A stretch of 64,000 nucleotides of DNA, taken from positions 1-64,000 of the forward strand of contig JARKPN010000101.1 of assembly GCA_029975275.1 (NCBI GenBank), read 5' to 3'. This stretch comes from Geobacteraceae bacterium. Its GTDB lineage: Bacteria; Desulfobacterota; Desulfuromonadia; Geobacterales; Geobacteraceae. A model generated the notes under the pieces. The model worked only from the letters and a program-made list of their open reading frames with translations. It was not told the origin of the DNA and did no database searches. The stretch's first letter is position 1. Each line of letters opens with the position of its first letter. Shown in pieces: positions 7,762 through 17,696 of this stretch. Position numbers and translations under genes: made by a program.

Positions 7762-7845
7762 TCAAACCCTGATCGCGGACCTCACCTCGGCCATGGTCTC
7801 CACGGCCTTCTTACGGGCCTTCTTGTTTCCTTCCTTCCAAAGTAA
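7762..7845 (-). pseudogene. trpS: 3' remnant of trpS (tryptophanyl-tRNA synthetase)
   Basis: In frame before a TGA at 7764-7762 the minus strand reads KEGNKKARKKAVETMAEVR, then SAIRV and stop. This closely resembles the C-terminal tail of TrpS proteins (E-G-x-x-K-A-R, A-x-x-T-M-x-x-V-R). An in-frame stop lies only about 28 codons upstream, there is no start codon in a suitable place, and the rest of the enzyme is absent. From what I know of related genomes, an M50 protease, trpS, scpA and scpB are often neighbours in that order, so this looks like a deletion that removed almost all of trpS. A functional trpS would have to be elsewhere. Recognition is by eye from about 24 residues. Confidence 0.6.
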
Positions 7846-7879
7846 CAGTCATCAATGTTCCTGCGGCAGTTCGGGAGGC

Positions 7880-7905
7880 CCCGGGGAATGTGTCCCGGGG
7901 AATGT
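7880..7905. repeat. Two direct copies of CCCGGGGAATGT beside the trpS remnant
   Basis: The 12-base word CCCGGGGAATGT occurs at 7880-7891 and 7894-7905, two bases apart, between the M50 protease stop and the trpS remnant. Each copy contains the palindrome CCCGGG. It may be part of a short repeat family or the scar of the event that deleted trpS. Confidence 0.5.
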
Positions 7906-8600
7906 TAAAAATTGAAGAAACCAAGGTGGGCAATGGAAGTATTTTTCAACAGATAGCCCATGGCGGCATCACCAATCAGCAAATCCAGACCCAAATAAAG
8001 CGGTGGATAGATCACCCTGAAGATTACGAGTGGGAAAAGTATAACCACTAAAATAATAGCGAACATGCCGAACGGCTCTACTCGCGATAAAGCCATTGCC
8101 GGTCGGGGAGGCAGCAAACCGACCAGCACTCTGCCACCATCCAGAGGAGGGATTGGAATCATGTTGAACAGGGCCAGAATAAGATTTATGAAAACGGAAA
8201 AAGCCAGCATCATCAGTAATGGCTCCGCAATACTCCGGGGGATAAAAGCCGCCATTTCGATTATGCTTCGCAACAAGAGGGCGGAAAGCGAAGCCAATAG
8301 AAAATTCGTAATGGGACCAGCGGCAGCGACCCATATCATATCCCTCTTGGGATTACGCAAGTTGTAAAAATTTACCGGTACGGGTTTTGCCCATCCAATC
8401 TTGAATATAAATAGCATCAGCAAACCGATGGGATCGATATGTTTTATCGGGTTTAGTGTCAGTCTTCCCATATTTTTTGCAGTTGGATCGCCGAATATGT
8501 TGGCAACATAACCATGAGACACCTCATGACAGACAACAGCGAAGACTCCAGGGACCAACATAATAGATAGCTTAAAAATGAAACCTGAAATGTCGTCCAT
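7905..8600 (-). CDS. M50 (site-2 protease) family zinc metalloprotease
   Basis: A 231-residue polytopic membrane protein. The zinc motif HEXXH is in VVCHEVSHGYVAN (about residues 25-29), and the third ligand region appears as NMIPIPPLDGGRV (about 166-178), typical of the small bacterial Rip/FtsH-independent M50 group. Five to six hydrophobic helices are visible. Such proteins cleave transmembrane or signal peptides within the membrane, but no substrate is suggested here. It lies upstream of the decayed trpS and scpAB on the same strand, and it probably has its own promoter because a strong terminator (8726-8757) separates it from glnA. Its AT content is visibly higher than that of its neighbours. 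Confidence 0.9.
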   Translation of the reverse strand: MDDISGFIFKLSIMLVPGVFAVVCHEVSHGYVANIFGDPTAKNMGRLTLNPIKHIDPIGLLMLFIFKIGWAKPVPVNFYNLRNPKRDMIWVAAAGPITNFLLASLSALLLRSIIEMAAFIPRSIAEPLLMMLAFSVFINLILALFNMIPIPPLDGGRVLVGLLPPRPAMALSRVEPFGMFAIILVVILFPLVIFRVIYPPLYLGLDLLIGDAAMGYLLKNTSIAHLGFFNF

Positions 8601-8725
8601 ATAACCTCAAAGATATAAAAATATTCGACTTTTTCTTTCTAGCAGGTTTAGTATACAAAGTCAACGCCGAGTGGCTAATGGGAGAAGAATGCATTTGCGT
8701 ATTCACGTTTTTCCTTTAGTTCACG

Positions 8726-8757
8726 AAAAAAGGCGACCTGCCGGTCGCCTTTTTTCT
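8726..8757 (-). terminator. Rho-independent terminator of glnBA
   Basis: An 8-base perfect stem (AGGCGACC 8731-8738, GGTCGCCT 8743-8750) with a TGCC loop is flanked by runs of A and T on both sides, so it can work in either direction. It lies just past the glnA stop on the minus strand. Confidence 0.85.
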
Positions 8758-8777
8758 GCGGATTTAATTCCTATTAA

Positions 8778-10190
8778 TTAAATATCGAAATAGAGTGCGA
8801 ACTCCAGCGGTACGGGACGCATGCGAATAGGGTTAACCTCTGCCTCGGTCTTGTACTCGATCCATTTCTCGATGACGTCGGGAGTGAAGACGTCGCCCTT
8901 CAGCAGGAAATCGTGGTCATCGGCAAGGGCCTTCAGTGCCTCGTCGAGGCTGCCCGGAGCCGACGGGATGTTGGCGAGCTCTTCCGGGGTAAGACCGTAG
9001 ATGTCCTTGTCAAGCGGCTGGCCCGGATCGATCTTGTTCTCGATGCCGTCAATGCCTGCCATGAGAATTGCGGCAAAGGCGAGATAACCGTTACAGGACG
9101 GGTCGGGAGTACGGTATTCGACGCGCTTGGATTTCGGATTGGTGGAGAACATCGGGATACGGAGCGCGGCGGAGCGGTTGCGGCTGGAGTATGCCATGTT
9201 GACCGGGGCCTCGAAGCCCGGCACCAGTCGCTTGTAGGAATTGGTGGTCGGGTTGCAGAAACCGCTCAGCGCCCTCGCGTGCTTGATGATGCCGCCTATG
9301 AAGTAAAGGGCCGTCTTGGAAAGGCCGCCGTAGCCGTCGCCGGCGAACAGGTTGGTGCCGTCTTTCCAGATGGAGACGTGGGTGTGCATGCCGGAGCCGT
9401 TGTCGCCGTAAAGGGGCTTGGGCATGAAGGTTACGGTCTTGCCGTTGCGCACCGCAACGTTCTTGATGATGTACTTGAACCACTGCAGCTTGTCGGCCAT
9501 TGCAACCAGCGAGTCGAAACGCATATCGATCTCGGCCTGGCCGCCGGTGGCGACCTCGTGGTGCTGACACTCGACGCGGATGCCGACCTTCTGCATCTCC
9601 ATGACCATTTCGTTTCTCAGGTCGTTGAGCGAATCGGTAGGGGAAACCGGAAAATATCCTTCCTTGTGGCGCGGTTTGTAGCCGAGATTGGGGAATTCTT
9701 CGCGGCCGGTGTTCCAGGCGCCCTCTGAGGAGTCCACTATGTAGAAGGACTGGTTCGAGCTGGAGTCGTAACGTACGTCGTCGAAGATAAAGAATTCCGC
9801 TTCGGGACCGAAGAAGGCCGTGTCGCCGATGCCGGAGGCCTTCAGATACGCTTCGGCTTTCTTCGCTATGTTGCGCGGGTCGCGGGTGTAGGCTTCCTTG
9901 GTGATCGGATCGAAGATGTTGGCGATGAGGCTCAGGGTCGGGATAGCGGTAAAGGGATCCATCTTCGCGGTGGCCGGATCGGGAAGGATGATCATGTCCG
10001 AGGCGTGGATGGGCTGCCAGCCGCGGATTGACGAACCGTCAAAACCCAAGCCTTCTTCAAAGACATCCTCGTCGAATTCGCTGATGGGCACCGTGAAGTG
10101 CTGCCATATACCGACAAAATCCATGAACTTGAAGTCAACCATAAGTGCGCCGTTATCCTGCGCAAACTTTACTACTTCTTGTGCTGTCAT
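8778..10190 (-). CDS. glnA: Glutamine synthetase type I
   Basis: The ATP-dependent enzyme that joins ammonia to glutamate; it acts as a dodecamer in the cytoplasm. The 470-residue product has the N-terminal [11 protein letters not shown] segment, the [10 protein letters not shown] loop, [13 protein letters not shown], the [16 protein letters not shown] metal-site block, [25 protein letters not shown] and [12 protein letters not shown]. Tyr398 in [10 protein letters not shown] matches the adenylylation site of the GlnE-regulated beta type. The ATG at 10190 is preferred because AAGGAG lies seven bases upstream. glnB precedes it by 36 bases in the same operon behind a sigma-54 promoter, and a strong terminator follows. 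Confidence 0.97.
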   Translation of the reverse strand: MTAQEVVKFAQDNGALMVDFKFMDFVGIWQHFTVPISEFDEDVFEEGLGFDGSSIRGWQPIHASDMIILPDPATAKMDPFTAIPTLSLIANIFDPITKEAYTRDPRNIAKKAEAYLKASGIGDTAFFGPEAEFFIFDDVRYDSSSNQSFYIVDSSEGAWNTGREEFPNLGYKPRHKEGYFPVSPTDSLNDLRNEMVMEMQKVGIRVECQHHEVATGGQAEIDMRFDSLVAMADKLQWFKYIIKNVAVRNGKTVTFMPKPLYGDNGSGMHTHVSIWKDGTNLFAGDGYGGLSKTALYFIGGIIKHARALSGFCNPTTNSYKRLVPGFEAPVNMAYSSRNRSAALRIPMFSTNPKSKRVEYRTPDPSCNGYLAFAAILMAGIDGIENKIDPGQPLDKDIYGLTPEELANIPSAPGSLDEALKALADDHDFLLKGDVFTPDVIEKWIEYKTEAEVNPIRMRPVPLEFALYFDI

Positions 10191-10226
10191 ATACAATCTC
10201 CTTTAATGAATATTAAATCGACACGA

Positions 10227-10565
<339 letters not shown>

Positions 10566-10660
10566 TCAGATCACCCCCTCGGAGAATTTATTTGATCCAG
10601 ACAGAACTTGATTGATAGATATGCATAGACCGTGATTGATGTTGTGACGGCAACATGTTT

Positions 10661-10677
10661 ATGCAATTATCTTGCCT
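10661..10677 (-). promoter_or_regulatory. Putative sigma-54 (-24/-12) promoter of glnBA
   Basis: On the minus strand the site reads AGGCAAGATAATTGCAT, with the invariant GG (10676-10675) and GC (10664-10663) separated by exactly ten bases, and GGCA and TTGCA matching the RpoN consensus. It lies about 95 bases before the glnB ATG. An enhancer-binding protein of the NtrC class would be expected to activate it. Confidence 0.7.
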
Positions 10678-11189
10678 TGTAAAGGCAGAAAAGAGCAACC
10701 GTATAAATTCAACCAGTTACAAAGCAAGGACATATAAGCAGACCCCCAAAACGCCTATTATGTGAACATTTTCCTACTTTGATGATGAAATTTACAGCAC
10801 AGTCTGATTGATAAACCAAAAAGACCGGCACAAAAAGCTGAATAATTAACCTTTCTCTGCCGGTACCGAGCAATGCAGGCAATGACCGAACGCGCCGCGC
10901 ACCTGCCCCCTTAAATTTTCGCTGAACCTTACCATGTCTTCCACAAGCGAACGGGGGCGGAACTATCCTTCAAAAAAGGGTTGTGCATCAAGTCGAAAAT
11001 CCTCTTTGCCTGGCTCCAAGCTCAGCGATCATGCGTATTCAGCATGACAATCGACAGGAAGAGGTTTCATTCATCTTGCAAAATCATCCCACAGAATATA
11101 TAAGGGTCAAGACTGGCAGAACCGACAACATCGTCAAGGTCCTCGATACCATGGATGGGCACTGCAGATCAGGAGGAAACAGCGGGAAG
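10678..11189. other. Intergenic region between glnB and the M23 peptidase gene
   Basis: About 510 bases of AT-rich divergent spacer. Apart from the sigma-54 site at its left edge I see one imperfect feature: ACCGGCA near 10824 and TGCCGGT near 10858, a 7-base inverted repeat with a long loop. An open frame runs from 10983 into the peptidase gene but its first 69 codons have no domain character. No RNA gene or known riboswitch was recognised. Confidence 0.4.
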
Positions 11190-11939
11190 ATGATAGTCAT
11201 TTTCCTAATTGCTTATTTTTTTATCACCACACCTGATGCCGACGCCGATGTTTACAGGTACGTCTCGGAGGACGGTGTGGAGTGTTATACCAATGCTCCC
11301 GTGAACAGAAATGCCGTGATTATGATGCGTGAACGCCGCGCGGCAAAGGAGCGGAAGCCCTCCCCTGCCTCCATCCGTTCCACGGCCGGCACCCCTTCCG
11401 CTCCGCACACCTCCATGCAAGGCGCCGGGGACTCGGTAAAACGTGCACTTCCCGTTTCCGGAGTAATATCTTCTCACGTGGGACTCAGATACGACCCCAT
11501 CGACGGACTGCTCAGGAACCACAACGGCATAGACATCGCGGTGCCGGAAGGTACGCCGGTAAAATCGGTGGCGCCCGGAATTGTTACCTACAGTGGAAGC
11601 AGAAACGGTTACGGCAACATGGTGATAGTGGAGCACGCAAACGGCATGGTCACCATCTACGCCCACAACAGAACTAACCTGGCGTTGGCCGGCGAGCATG
11701 TAGATACAAAAAGCACCATAGCCCTCACCGGCTCAACCGGACGTTCCACCGGTCCTCATCTCCATTTCGAGGCATGGCAGGACGGGATGAACATAACCTC
11801 CGAGTTCCTGGACGGCAGCACCGTATCGGGAAGGGGGTACAAGGTCCGGAGCAACGGACCGAAAAAAGACATCATACGCAGGACGGTAATGGCCGACGGG
11901 ACGATCCTGCTGACTAACCTGCCGTTGATGCATCCCTAG
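11190..11939 (+). CDS. Secreted M23-family peptidase with DUF4124 N-terminus
   Basis: A zinc endopeptidase expected to cut peptidoglycan cross-bridges outside the membrane. From the ATG at 11190 the 249-residue product starts with a signal peptide (MIVIFLIAYFFITTPDADA). It is followed by a DUF4124-like domain (DVYRYVSEDGVECYTNAP) and a Ser/Pro/Ala-rich linker. The M23 domain has HNGIDIAVPEGTPV, YGNMVIVEHANGM and the metal motif HLHFE. The usual YAH segment is present as YAHN. An AGGAGG lies 13 bases before this ATG, which is long, so an ATG at 11152 is possible. The gene faces the HAD phosphatase 13 bases away. Confidence 0.85.
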   Translation: MIVIFLIAYFFITTPDADADVYRYVSEDGVECYTNAPVNRNAVIMMRERRAAKERKPSPASIRSTAGTPSAPHTSMQGAGDSVKRALPVSGVISSHVGLRYDPIDGLLRNHNGIDIAVPEGTPVKSVAPGIVTYSGSRNGYGNMVIVEHANGMVTIYAHNRTNLALAGEHVDTKSTIALTGSTGRSTGPHLHFEAWQDGMNITSEFLDGSTVSGRGYKVRSNGPKKDIIRRTVMADGTILLTNLPLMHP

Positions 11940-11952
11940 ACACCAGGGCGTC

Positions 11953-12654
11953 TCAAGCCCTCCCCGAAGATGTCTCCGGTAGAATTGCGCGGAGTCCGGC
12001 AAGGTCCGTCCCCTCCAGGGATTCAACCACACGGACGGCTTCGGTGAGACGCTCGGCCCCATAACTGTTGGCGACCGCAAGAACCTTGACGCCGGCGGCG
12101 AGGGCCGATGCTATACCAGCGGGAGTATCTTCTATGGCCAGGCAAGTGCCGGGCGCTATCGCCAGATCCGGGAACTGCTCCGCAAGGCGTTGCACCGCCA
12201 GTGAATAGCTCTCGGGATCGGGCTTGCTCGCCTCCACGTCCTCCGCCGTTACCTGGACGTCAAATATCCCGCCTATTCCCAGTATGTCGAGTATCGGCAT
12301 AATGTCGCGTTTCAGGGCGCCACTGCACAGCGCCAGTGGGATGTTGCCCGTAAGGGACCTGATGAGTTCCAGAACGCCGGGGTATGGTCTTACGCCGAGC
12401 TTCACGGCTGCTTCGAACGCCGCCGCCTTACGGTCGATGAGTTCGGCCAGCATCCGTTCATCCAGCGACCTCCCCGCCACGCTGAAAACCTCGCGAAAAG
12501 CATCCCGGTCGTCAAAGCCGATATAACGCTCGAGATACTCGTCCCAGGTATAGCCGAGCTCCAATGGTTGAAGGACGTCCTGGAAAGCCCTGTAGTGGAT
12601 CGGCTCGGTGTCCACGATAACCCCGTCGAAATCAAATATTACCGCTGTCAACAT
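11953..12654 (-). CDS. HAD-superfamily hydrolase, beta-phosphoglucomutase-like subfamily
   Basis: A 233-residue phosphatase or phosphomutase. The HAD motif I is FDFDGVIVDTE with nucleophile Asp8 and acid/base Asp10. Motif II is LALCSGAL (about 110), motif III the lysine in EASKPDPESY (about 147), and motif IV AIEDTPAGIASALAAG (about 176-190). The helical cap between motifs I and II (about 15-90) places it in the beta-phosphoglucomutase/Gph group. The substrate cannot be told from sequence. It lies 43 bases downstream of the VanZ-like gene at the 3' end of the large minus-strand run. Confidence 0.9.
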   Translation of the reverse strand: MLTAVIFDFDGVIVDTEPIHYRAFQDVLQPLELGYTWDEYLERYIGFDDRDAFREVFSVAGRSLDERMLAELIDRKAAAFEAAVKLGVRPYPGVLELIRSLTGNIPLALCSGALKRDIMPILDILGIGGIFDVQVTAEDVEASKPDPESYSLAVQRLAEQFPDLAIAPGTCLAIEDTPAGIASALAAGVKVLAVANSYGAERLTEAVRVVESLEGTDLAGLRAILPETSSGRA

Positions 12655-12697
12655 TTTCCCTTCCGCTCAATATCAGATAGTTTTTTCCGCAAAGATT

Positions 12698-13093
12698 TTA
12701 GCGCCCGGATACCCTCGATATCTTGGCGATCCTTACCAGCAAGAGAGCGGCTGTCGCTCCGATGCCGTTTGCGACCAGGTCGGCAACTTCAGCGGACCTG
12801 GTGGTCGTGAGCAGGGCCTGGGCAACCTCCACCAGCCCGCTTATCAGCACGGCTGATGCTGCGATCATGAACCAGGAACGGCTGGAGAGCATGACGACAC
12901 CGGAAAATGCCCAACCCGCAAGCAGGGTCAGGGTGCCGTACGCCATTGCGTGGAAGAACTTGTCGTATCCGAACAACACCATGTGGGGGTTGGGAGGCTT
13001 AGGGGTAAGAGAGAGCCATATAATAACCAGGACCCAGACCATGAGAACGATAAAACGGGGAAATATTCCGGTTTTCAGAAAGCTCACTCGCAC
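12698..13093 (-). CDS. VanZ-like small membrane protein
   Basis: A 131-residue protein with about four hydrophobic helices. It has the VanZ-type features: an early WLSLTPKPP after the first helix, a GYDKFFHAMAYGTLTLLAGW segment with the conserved K-x2-H-x3-Y pattern, and a later GLVEVAQALLTTTRSAEVADLVANGIGA block. VanZ-like proteins are common in bacteria with no antibiotic link, and no role is known here. It overlaps the 3' end of the Sua5/YciO gene by ten bases, suggesting coupled translation. Confidence 0.85.
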   Translation of the reverse strand: MRVSFLKTGIFPRFIVLMVWVLVIIWLSLTPKPPNPHMVLFGYDKFFHAMAYGTLTLLAGWAFSGVVMLSSRSWFMIAASAVLISGLVEVAQALLTTTRSAEVADLVANGIGATAALLLVRIAKISRVSGR

Positions 13094-13692
13094 CAGCTTA
13101 CATCCCCCATCCCTTTTCTCAGGACTTCGGGGATATCGTCGATGAGGCTCACCACGGAACTGACCGAGGCCGTGAGCACCCCTCCGTCCACAACCAGGTC
13201 AAGCTGCTTTCCAAGTTCAAGCTCGACCAGCGACGGGTCTCCAATTGGTTCATCTCCGGTACGGTTGGCGCTGGTGGTTATGATGGGGTGGCCCAGCTGC
13301 CGGACCATGGACAGACAGATCCGGTTATCGGGTATTCGGATCCCTACCGTTTTCTGCTTGGTGACCAGAAGACCGGGCACAATGCCCGTGGCGGACAGCA
13401 CAAAGGTATAGGGACCGGGCAACAGTCGTTTCATGACCTTGTACTGGTAATTGCTCACCTTGGCGTACCTGGCGATATCGGAGAGGTCGCTGCAGATGAA
13501 GGAAAAAGGCTTTTTCTTGTCGCGCTGCTTAATCGAATAAATGCGCTCTATTCCCCGTTTATTGAGGATGCTGCACCCTATACCGTAGGTGGTGTCCGTC
13601 GGGTAGGCGATGACTCCTCCCTTTTCGAGGATATCGACCACCTTTGTTATGAGCCGCGGCTGCGGGTTTTCGGTGTTTATCTCCATTAACAT
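13084..13692 (-). CDS. Sua5/YciO/YrdC-family protein (YciO-like)
   Basis: A 202-residue protein of the L-threonylcarbamoyladenylate synthase superfamily. Family blocks are GGVIAYPTDTTYGIGCSI, the KQRDKKKPFSFIC nucleotide-site lysines, LLPGPYTFVL, VGIRIPDN and ITTSANRTGDEP. The KKKPFSF form and the size point to the YciO-like branch rather than TsaC proper, so a role in threonylcarbamoyl-adenosine tRNA modification is possible but not certain. It starts two bases after the dut stop and overlaps the next gene, so it belongs to the same transcript. Confidence 0.87.
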   Translation of the reverse strand: MLMEINTENPQPRLITKVVDILEKGGVIAYPTDTTYGIGCSILNKRGIERIYSIKQRDKKKPFSFICSDLSDIARYAKVSNYQYKVMKRLLPGPYTFVLSATGIVPGLLVTKQKTVGIRIPDNRICLSMVRQLGHPIITTSANRTGDEPIGDPSLVELELGKQLDLVVDGGVLTASVSSVVSLIDDIPEVLRKGMGDVSWCE

Positions 13693-13694
13693 GG

Positions 13695-14150
13695 TTACTT
13701 CTTCCCGGTATGGCCGAAACCTCCCTCTCCCCTGGCGGTTTCACTCAGTTCGGGGACCTCCTGGAACTCAACCCTCGTAAATCTGCTGAACACCATCTGG
13801 GCAATTCTTTCCCCTGGCTTGAGGACAAAGGGTTCGGCGCCGTGGTTGATGACGATAACCCTGATTTCGCCGCGATAATCAGGGTCGATGGTACCGGGCG
13901 AATTCACCAGTGTTATACCGTGTCGAAGAGCCAGGCCGCTCCGCGGGCGTATCTGGGCCTCGAAGCCGTCCTGGAGCTCGATTGCGATACCGGTGGGGAC
14001 CAGAGCCCTTTCCCCGGGGGCAAGGATCGTGTCTTCCGACAGGTCAGCGTAGAGATCCATGCCGGCCGAATGGGTAGTCATGTAGCAGGGGAGCGGGTTG
14101 GCGCCTTCTGTGCGTATACGCTTGATCCTGACGGAGAGGGTGTCGTTCAT
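13695..14150 (-). CDS. dut: Deoxyuridine 5'-triphosphate nucleotidohydrolase
   Basis: A trimeric dUTPase of 151 residues that removes dUTP and supplies dUMP for thymidylate synthesis. All five motifs are visible: AGMDLYADL (I), [11 protein letters not shown] (II), [14 protein letters not shown] with the catalytic aspartate (III), GERIAQMVF (IV) and the C-terminal glycine-rich [11 protein letters not shown] (V). It follows the M16 peptidase gene by four bases and precedes the Sua5/YciO gene by two. Confidence 0.97.
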   Translation of the reverse strand: MNDTLSVRIKRIRTEGANPLPCYMTTHSAGMDLYADLSEDTILAPGERALVPTGIAIELQDGFEAQIRPRSGLALRHGITLVNSPGTIDPDYRGEIRVIVINHGAEPFVLKPGERIAQMVFSRFTRVEFQEVPELSETARGEGGFGHTGKK

Positions 14151-14154
14151 GGAG

Positions 14155-15411
14155 TTAGAGAGAGATGGAGTAAGGGGGAATTGATAGACTGCCCAGCTTT
14201 CCCAGAAGCTCCAACGTCAGGCAGTCGTCGCGAAACAGCTCATCCCCGAGGTCGATGAGATCGCTTGGAGTAACACGGTCAAGGCCGGCGATTATCTCGG
14301 CGATTGCAACCTGGCGACCGAAATAAATCTCGTTCTTTGCGAGCTTGGTCATCCTGTTGTCGGTGCTCTCCAGCGAAAGTAACAGGTTCCCTTTCAGGTG
14401 CTCTCTCGCCAACGCCAGTTCAGCATCCGTCACCGGTTCGGTTTTCAGCTCCTTTAACTGCTGAAGGATTATCTCGATGACCTCGAGAAGCCTGTCCTGT
14501 TTGGTGCCGGCGTAAACGACCATTGTGCCGGCATCGGAATGGGACATGACATAGGAATAGACCGAGTAGGCCAGCCCTTTGTCTTCCCGGACCTGCTGGA
14601 AGAGACGGGAACTGATGCTCCCTCCGAGAATGGTGTTGAGGACATAGCCGACATAGCGTTTCGTGCTGTCCTGCGGCAGCGCCCTGGTACCGAGGCAGAG
14701 ATGAACCTGCTCGAGGTCCTTGTCTATGACCTCCACGTGCTTGCCGTGCCGGGGAAGCTGGCCGTCCTTGTCGTATTTCCCGGCAGGCACATCCACGAAC
14801 AGGCTGGTCAGAAGTTCGACCAGTTCCGGGTGCGACACCTTGCCGGCGGCGGAGACAATGATCTCTTCAGCCCGGAACCTGTCCTTCATGGTCTCCAACA
14901 GGATCCCCCTGGAAAGCCTGCCGACACTCTCCTCCGTGCCTATGACAGACATGCCGAGCGGATGACTTTTCCAGAAGTTCCTGCAAAAAAGGTCGTGTAT
15001 GTAGTTGTCGGGGTTGTCCATCAGCATGCGGATCTCCTGGATGACGACCTTCCGTTCCTTTTCGATCTCGGCGGGATCGAAAAGGGAATTCATGAAGATG
15101 TCAGACAAGAGCGCCACTGCCTTGGGCAGGGCTTCACTAAGCACCTTGGCGTAGCAACAGAGAAATTCCCGACAGGTGAAGGCATTGAGGACACCGCCAA
15201 CGGAATCAATCTCGCGGGCGATGTCCAAGGCGTTACGGCTTGTGGTCCCCTTGAACAGCAGGTGTTCGATGAAGTGGGCGACTCCGTTGATTTCCTGATG
15301 GTCGTGGCGGGAACCGTTGGTTACCCATATGCCTATCGAGACGGAATGGGAATGGGGCATGGTTTCGCTGATGACCCTGATCCCATTGTTCAAAACCGAT
15401 TTGGTGATCAT
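14155..15411 (-). CDS. M16-family zinc peptidase (processing peptidase type)
   Basis: A 418-residue inverzincin. The inverted zinc motif HXXEH is present as HFIEH (His46, Glu49, His50), with a downstream glutamate in the EREKVVIQEI-type block ([13 protein letters not shown]). The second half carries the inactive-domain signature [21 protein letters not shown]. The pair of domains matches the bacterial counterpart of mitochondrial processing peptidase, active as a dimer. Cellular substrates are unknown. It sits 58 bases downstream of pnp, an adjacency seen in many bacteria. Confidence 0.93.
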   Translation of the reverse strand: MITKSVLNNGIRVISETMPHSHSVSIGIWVTNGSRHDHQEINGVAHFIEHLLFKGTTSRNALDIAREIDSVGGVLNAFTCREFLCCYAKVLSEALPKAVALLSDIFMNSLFDPAEIEKERKVVIQEIRMLMDNPDNYIHDLFCRNFWKSHPLGMSVIGTEESVGRLSRGILLETMKDRFRAEEIIVSAAGKVSHPELVELLTSLFVDVPAGKYDKDGQLPRHGKHVEVIDKDLEQVHLCLGTRALPQDSTKRYVGYVLNTILGGSISSRLFQQVREDKGLAYSVYSYVMSHSDAGTMVVYAGTKQDRLLEVIEIILQQLKELKTEPVTDAELALAREHLKGNLLLSLESTDNRMTKLAKNEIYFGRQVAIAEIIAGLDRVTPSDLIDLGDELFRDDCLTLELLGKLGSLSIPPYSISL

Positions 15412-15469
15412 GAACTAACTATACCCCTGAAAAAGCCAAATTCCACTGCGCAGCCCCGCAGGGAGGGAG

Positions 15470-17563
15470 TCACTCCGGGAGGGTTGCGCCGAGCGCTTCC
15501 TTGCGGGAGAGCTTGATCTTGCCCTGTTTGTCGATCCCGATGCATTTCACCAGGACCTTGTCCCCTTCACGAAGCACGTCGCTGACGTTCTTCACCCGCT
15601 CGGTATCCAGCTCGGAGATGTGAACCAGGCCGTCAGTGCCGGGGAATATCTCCACGAACGCGCCGAAATCCATCACCTTCTTCACGGTGCCCATGTACAG
15701 CTTACCTTCCTCCGCCTCGGCAGTGAGGTCGCGAATCATCTTGATGGCCTTTTCGCAGGCGGCCATATCGGCACTGGCGATATTGATTTTGCCGGTGTCC
15801 TCGATATCGATGGTGACCCCGGTCGCCTCGGTGATGCCGCGGATGTTTTTCCCGCCGGAACCGATGACGTCGCGGATCTTGTCGGTTTTCACGTAAATGG
15901 TGGTGATGCGGGGGGCATAGGGTGACAGCTCCTGCCGGGGCTTATCGATAGCCTCGGCCATCCTGTCGAGTATATGGAGCCTCCCTTCCCGTGCCTGCTC
16001 CAATGCCCTCTGCATGATGTCGCGGGTGACACCGGTAATCTTGATGTCCATCTGGAGGGCGGTAACGCCTTCGGCGGTTCCGGCAACCTTGAAATCCATA
16101 TCGCCAAGATGGTCTTCATCACCGAGGATATCCGACAGGATGGTGACGTCGTCTCCCTCCTTGATGAGGCCCATGGCTATGCCGGCCACCGGAGCCTTGA
16201 TGGGGATGCCGGCATCCATCATGGCAAGCGAGCCTCCGCATACCGTAGCCATGGAGGAAGAGCCGTTGCTTTCAAGAATCTCGGAAACGATCCTGGTGGT
16301 GTAGGGAAAGTCGTCAAAGCTGGGCATGACCTTATCGAGCGCCCGCTCGGCGAGCGCGCCATGGCCGATCTCCCGGCGGCCCGGGGCCAGACGCATGCTG
16401 GTTTCACCCACCGAATAGGGGGGGAAGTTGTAGTGCAGCAGGAAGCGCTTCTTGGACTCGCCGAACAGCGAATCAATCCTCTGTTCGTCAATGGACGTCC
16501 CAAGGGTCGCGGTAACCAGGGCCTGGGTTTCCCCCCTCGTGAAAAGAGCGGAACCGTGGGCACGCGGCAGGAGTCCGACCTCCGGGGTGATGGCACGTAT
16601 CGTGCGGGTGTCGCGGCCGTCGATTCGCTCACCGTCCTTCACTATGTGCTCCCTGACCAGTTTGTATTCCAGGTCCCCCAGGAAGCCGGCGATTTCGGTC
16701 TCGCGGCCCTCGTATTCCGGCTGGAGCGCGGCAACGACCTCCTCTTCTACTGCAGAGAGGGCACCTTTCCGTTCCGTCTTTGCCTTGATCCGCACGGCAT
16801 CTTTTATCTTTGCGTAGGCCAGTTCGGTAACTTTTCCATTCAGGACTTCATCCACTTCGGGAGCGGCAACCTCACGTTTCGGAACGCCGGCCAGCTCGCG
16901 AAGCTCCGTTTGGGCAGCCAGAGCCGACTGCATGGCCTCATGACCGAAGAAAATCGCATCCAGCATGTCCTGCTCCGACACGAACCTGGCGCCCCCCTCA
17001 ACCATGATCACCGCGTCCCTGCTGCCGGCAACCACGATATCGATGTCGCTCCGCTCCAGCTCGGCCGCGGAAGGATTGCAGACAAAAGCGCCGTCGACCC
17101 TGCCGACCCTGACCCCGGCGATGGGGCCCAGGAAGGGGATGTCGGAGACCTCCAGTGCGGCCGATGCCCCGATAATGGAGAGGGTTCCGGGATCGTTGTC
17201 GCAGTCCGCCGAGACAACCGTTGCCATAATCTGGGTTTCATTCAGAAAGGTTTCCGGAAAGAGGGGACGAATCGGCCGGTCAATCAGGCGGCAGGTCAGA
17301 GTCTCGGACTCGGAAGGCCGCCCTTCCCTCTTGAAAAACCCGCCGGGTATCTTCCCCCCCGCATAGGTCTTTTCCTGGTAATTGACCGTGAGCGGAAAGA
17401 AGTCCTGACCCTCCCTGACCGCCTTGGCCGCAACCGCCGTCACCAGCACCACCGTATCTCCTGATCTGACCAGGACAGCACCGTTGGCCTGCTTGGCCAT
17501 CCATCCCGTTTCGATGGTTATCGTCTTCCCATGTATATCCGCCTGTACCGTATGTTTCTTCAT
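15470..17563 (-). CDS. pnp: Polynucleotide phosphorylase
   Basis: A trimeric 3'-5' exoribonuclease that releases nucleoside diphosphates, and also a template-free polymerase. The 697-residue product has two RNase PH-like domains (first near 10-140 with [10 protein letters not shown], second near 320-540 with [23 protein letters not shown] split by an all-helical domain). A KH domain follows ([15 protein letters not shown], about 565) and a C-terminal S1 domain ([19 protein letters not shown]). The ATG at 17563 is preferred, with AGGAGG nine bases upstream. It follows rpsO across a 185-base spacer containing tandem terminators and a stem-loop. Confidence 0.97.
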   Translation of the reverse strand: MKKHTVQADIHGKTITIETGWMAKQANGAVLVRSGDTVVLVTAVAAKAVREGQDFFPLTVNYQEKTYAGGKIPGGFFKREGRPSESETLTCRLIDRPIRPLFPETFLNETQIMATVVSADCDNDPGTLSIIGASAALEVSDIPFLGPIAGVRVGRVDGAFVCNPSAAELERSDIDIVVAGSRDAVIMVEGGARFVSEQDMLDAIFFGHEAMQSALAAQTELRELAGVPKREVAAPEVDEVLNGKVTELAYAKIKDAVRIKAKTERKGALSAVEEEVVAALQPEYEGRETEIAGFLGDLEYKLVREHIVKDGERIDGRDTRTIRAITPEVGLLPRAHGSALFTRGETQALVTATLGTSIDEQRIDSLFGESKKRFLLHYNFPPYSVGETSMRLAPGRREIGHGALAERALDKVMPSFDDFPYTTRIVSEILESNGSSSMATVCGGSLAMMDAGIPIKAPVAGIAMGLIKEGDDVTILSDILGDEDHLGDMDFKVAGTAEGVTALQMDIKITGVTRDIMQRALEQAREGRLHILDRMAEAIDKPRQELSPYAPRITTIYVKTDKIRDVIGSGGKNIRGITEATGVTIDIEDTGKINIASADMAACEKAIKMIRDLTAEAEEGKLYMGTVKKVMDFGAFVEIFPGTDGLVHISELDTERVKNVSDVLREGDKVLVKCIGIDKQGKIKLSRKEALGATLPE

Positions 17564-17612
17564 CTTGTCTGGCCTCCTGACCATGTTGTCTGTTGGGGCC
17601 GTCGATAAAGTC

Positions 17613-17644
17613 ACTAAGGTCGCCGTTCGCGGCGAAACTTTAGT
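17613..17644 (-). promoter_or_regulatory. Stem-loop in the pnp leader
   Basis: The segment pairs ACTAA with TTAGT on the outside and TCGCCG with CGGCGA on the inside around a four-base loop. It lies about 50 bases before the pnp ATG and has no T-run, so it is not a terminator. In enterobacteria a leader hairpin cut by RNase III is the site of PNPase autocontrol; this may play the same part. Confidence 0.45.
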
Positions 17645-17665
17645 AATTTTACCCGCGCCCCCAAC

Positions 17666-17694
17666 AAAAAAACGAACGGGCGTAACGCCCGTCC
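17666..17694 (-). terminator. Second rho-independent terminator between rpsO and pnp
   Basis: On the minus strand GACGGGCG pairs with CGCCCGTT around TTA, followed after a few bases by seven T. It lies just downstream of the rpsO terminator, giving a tandem arrangement ahead of pnp. Confidence 0.75.
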
Positions 17695-17696
17695 TG

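Noticed and set aside
10824-10864. Inverted repeat ACCGGCA/TGCCGGT as a terminator
   Set aside because: Loop of about 27 bases, only a seven-base stem, and no gene for it to terminate in the fitting orientation.
10983-11189. Upstream extension of the M23 peptidase frame
   Set aside because: The 69 extra residues precede the signal peptide, which must be N-terminal for export, so they are unlikely to be translated.
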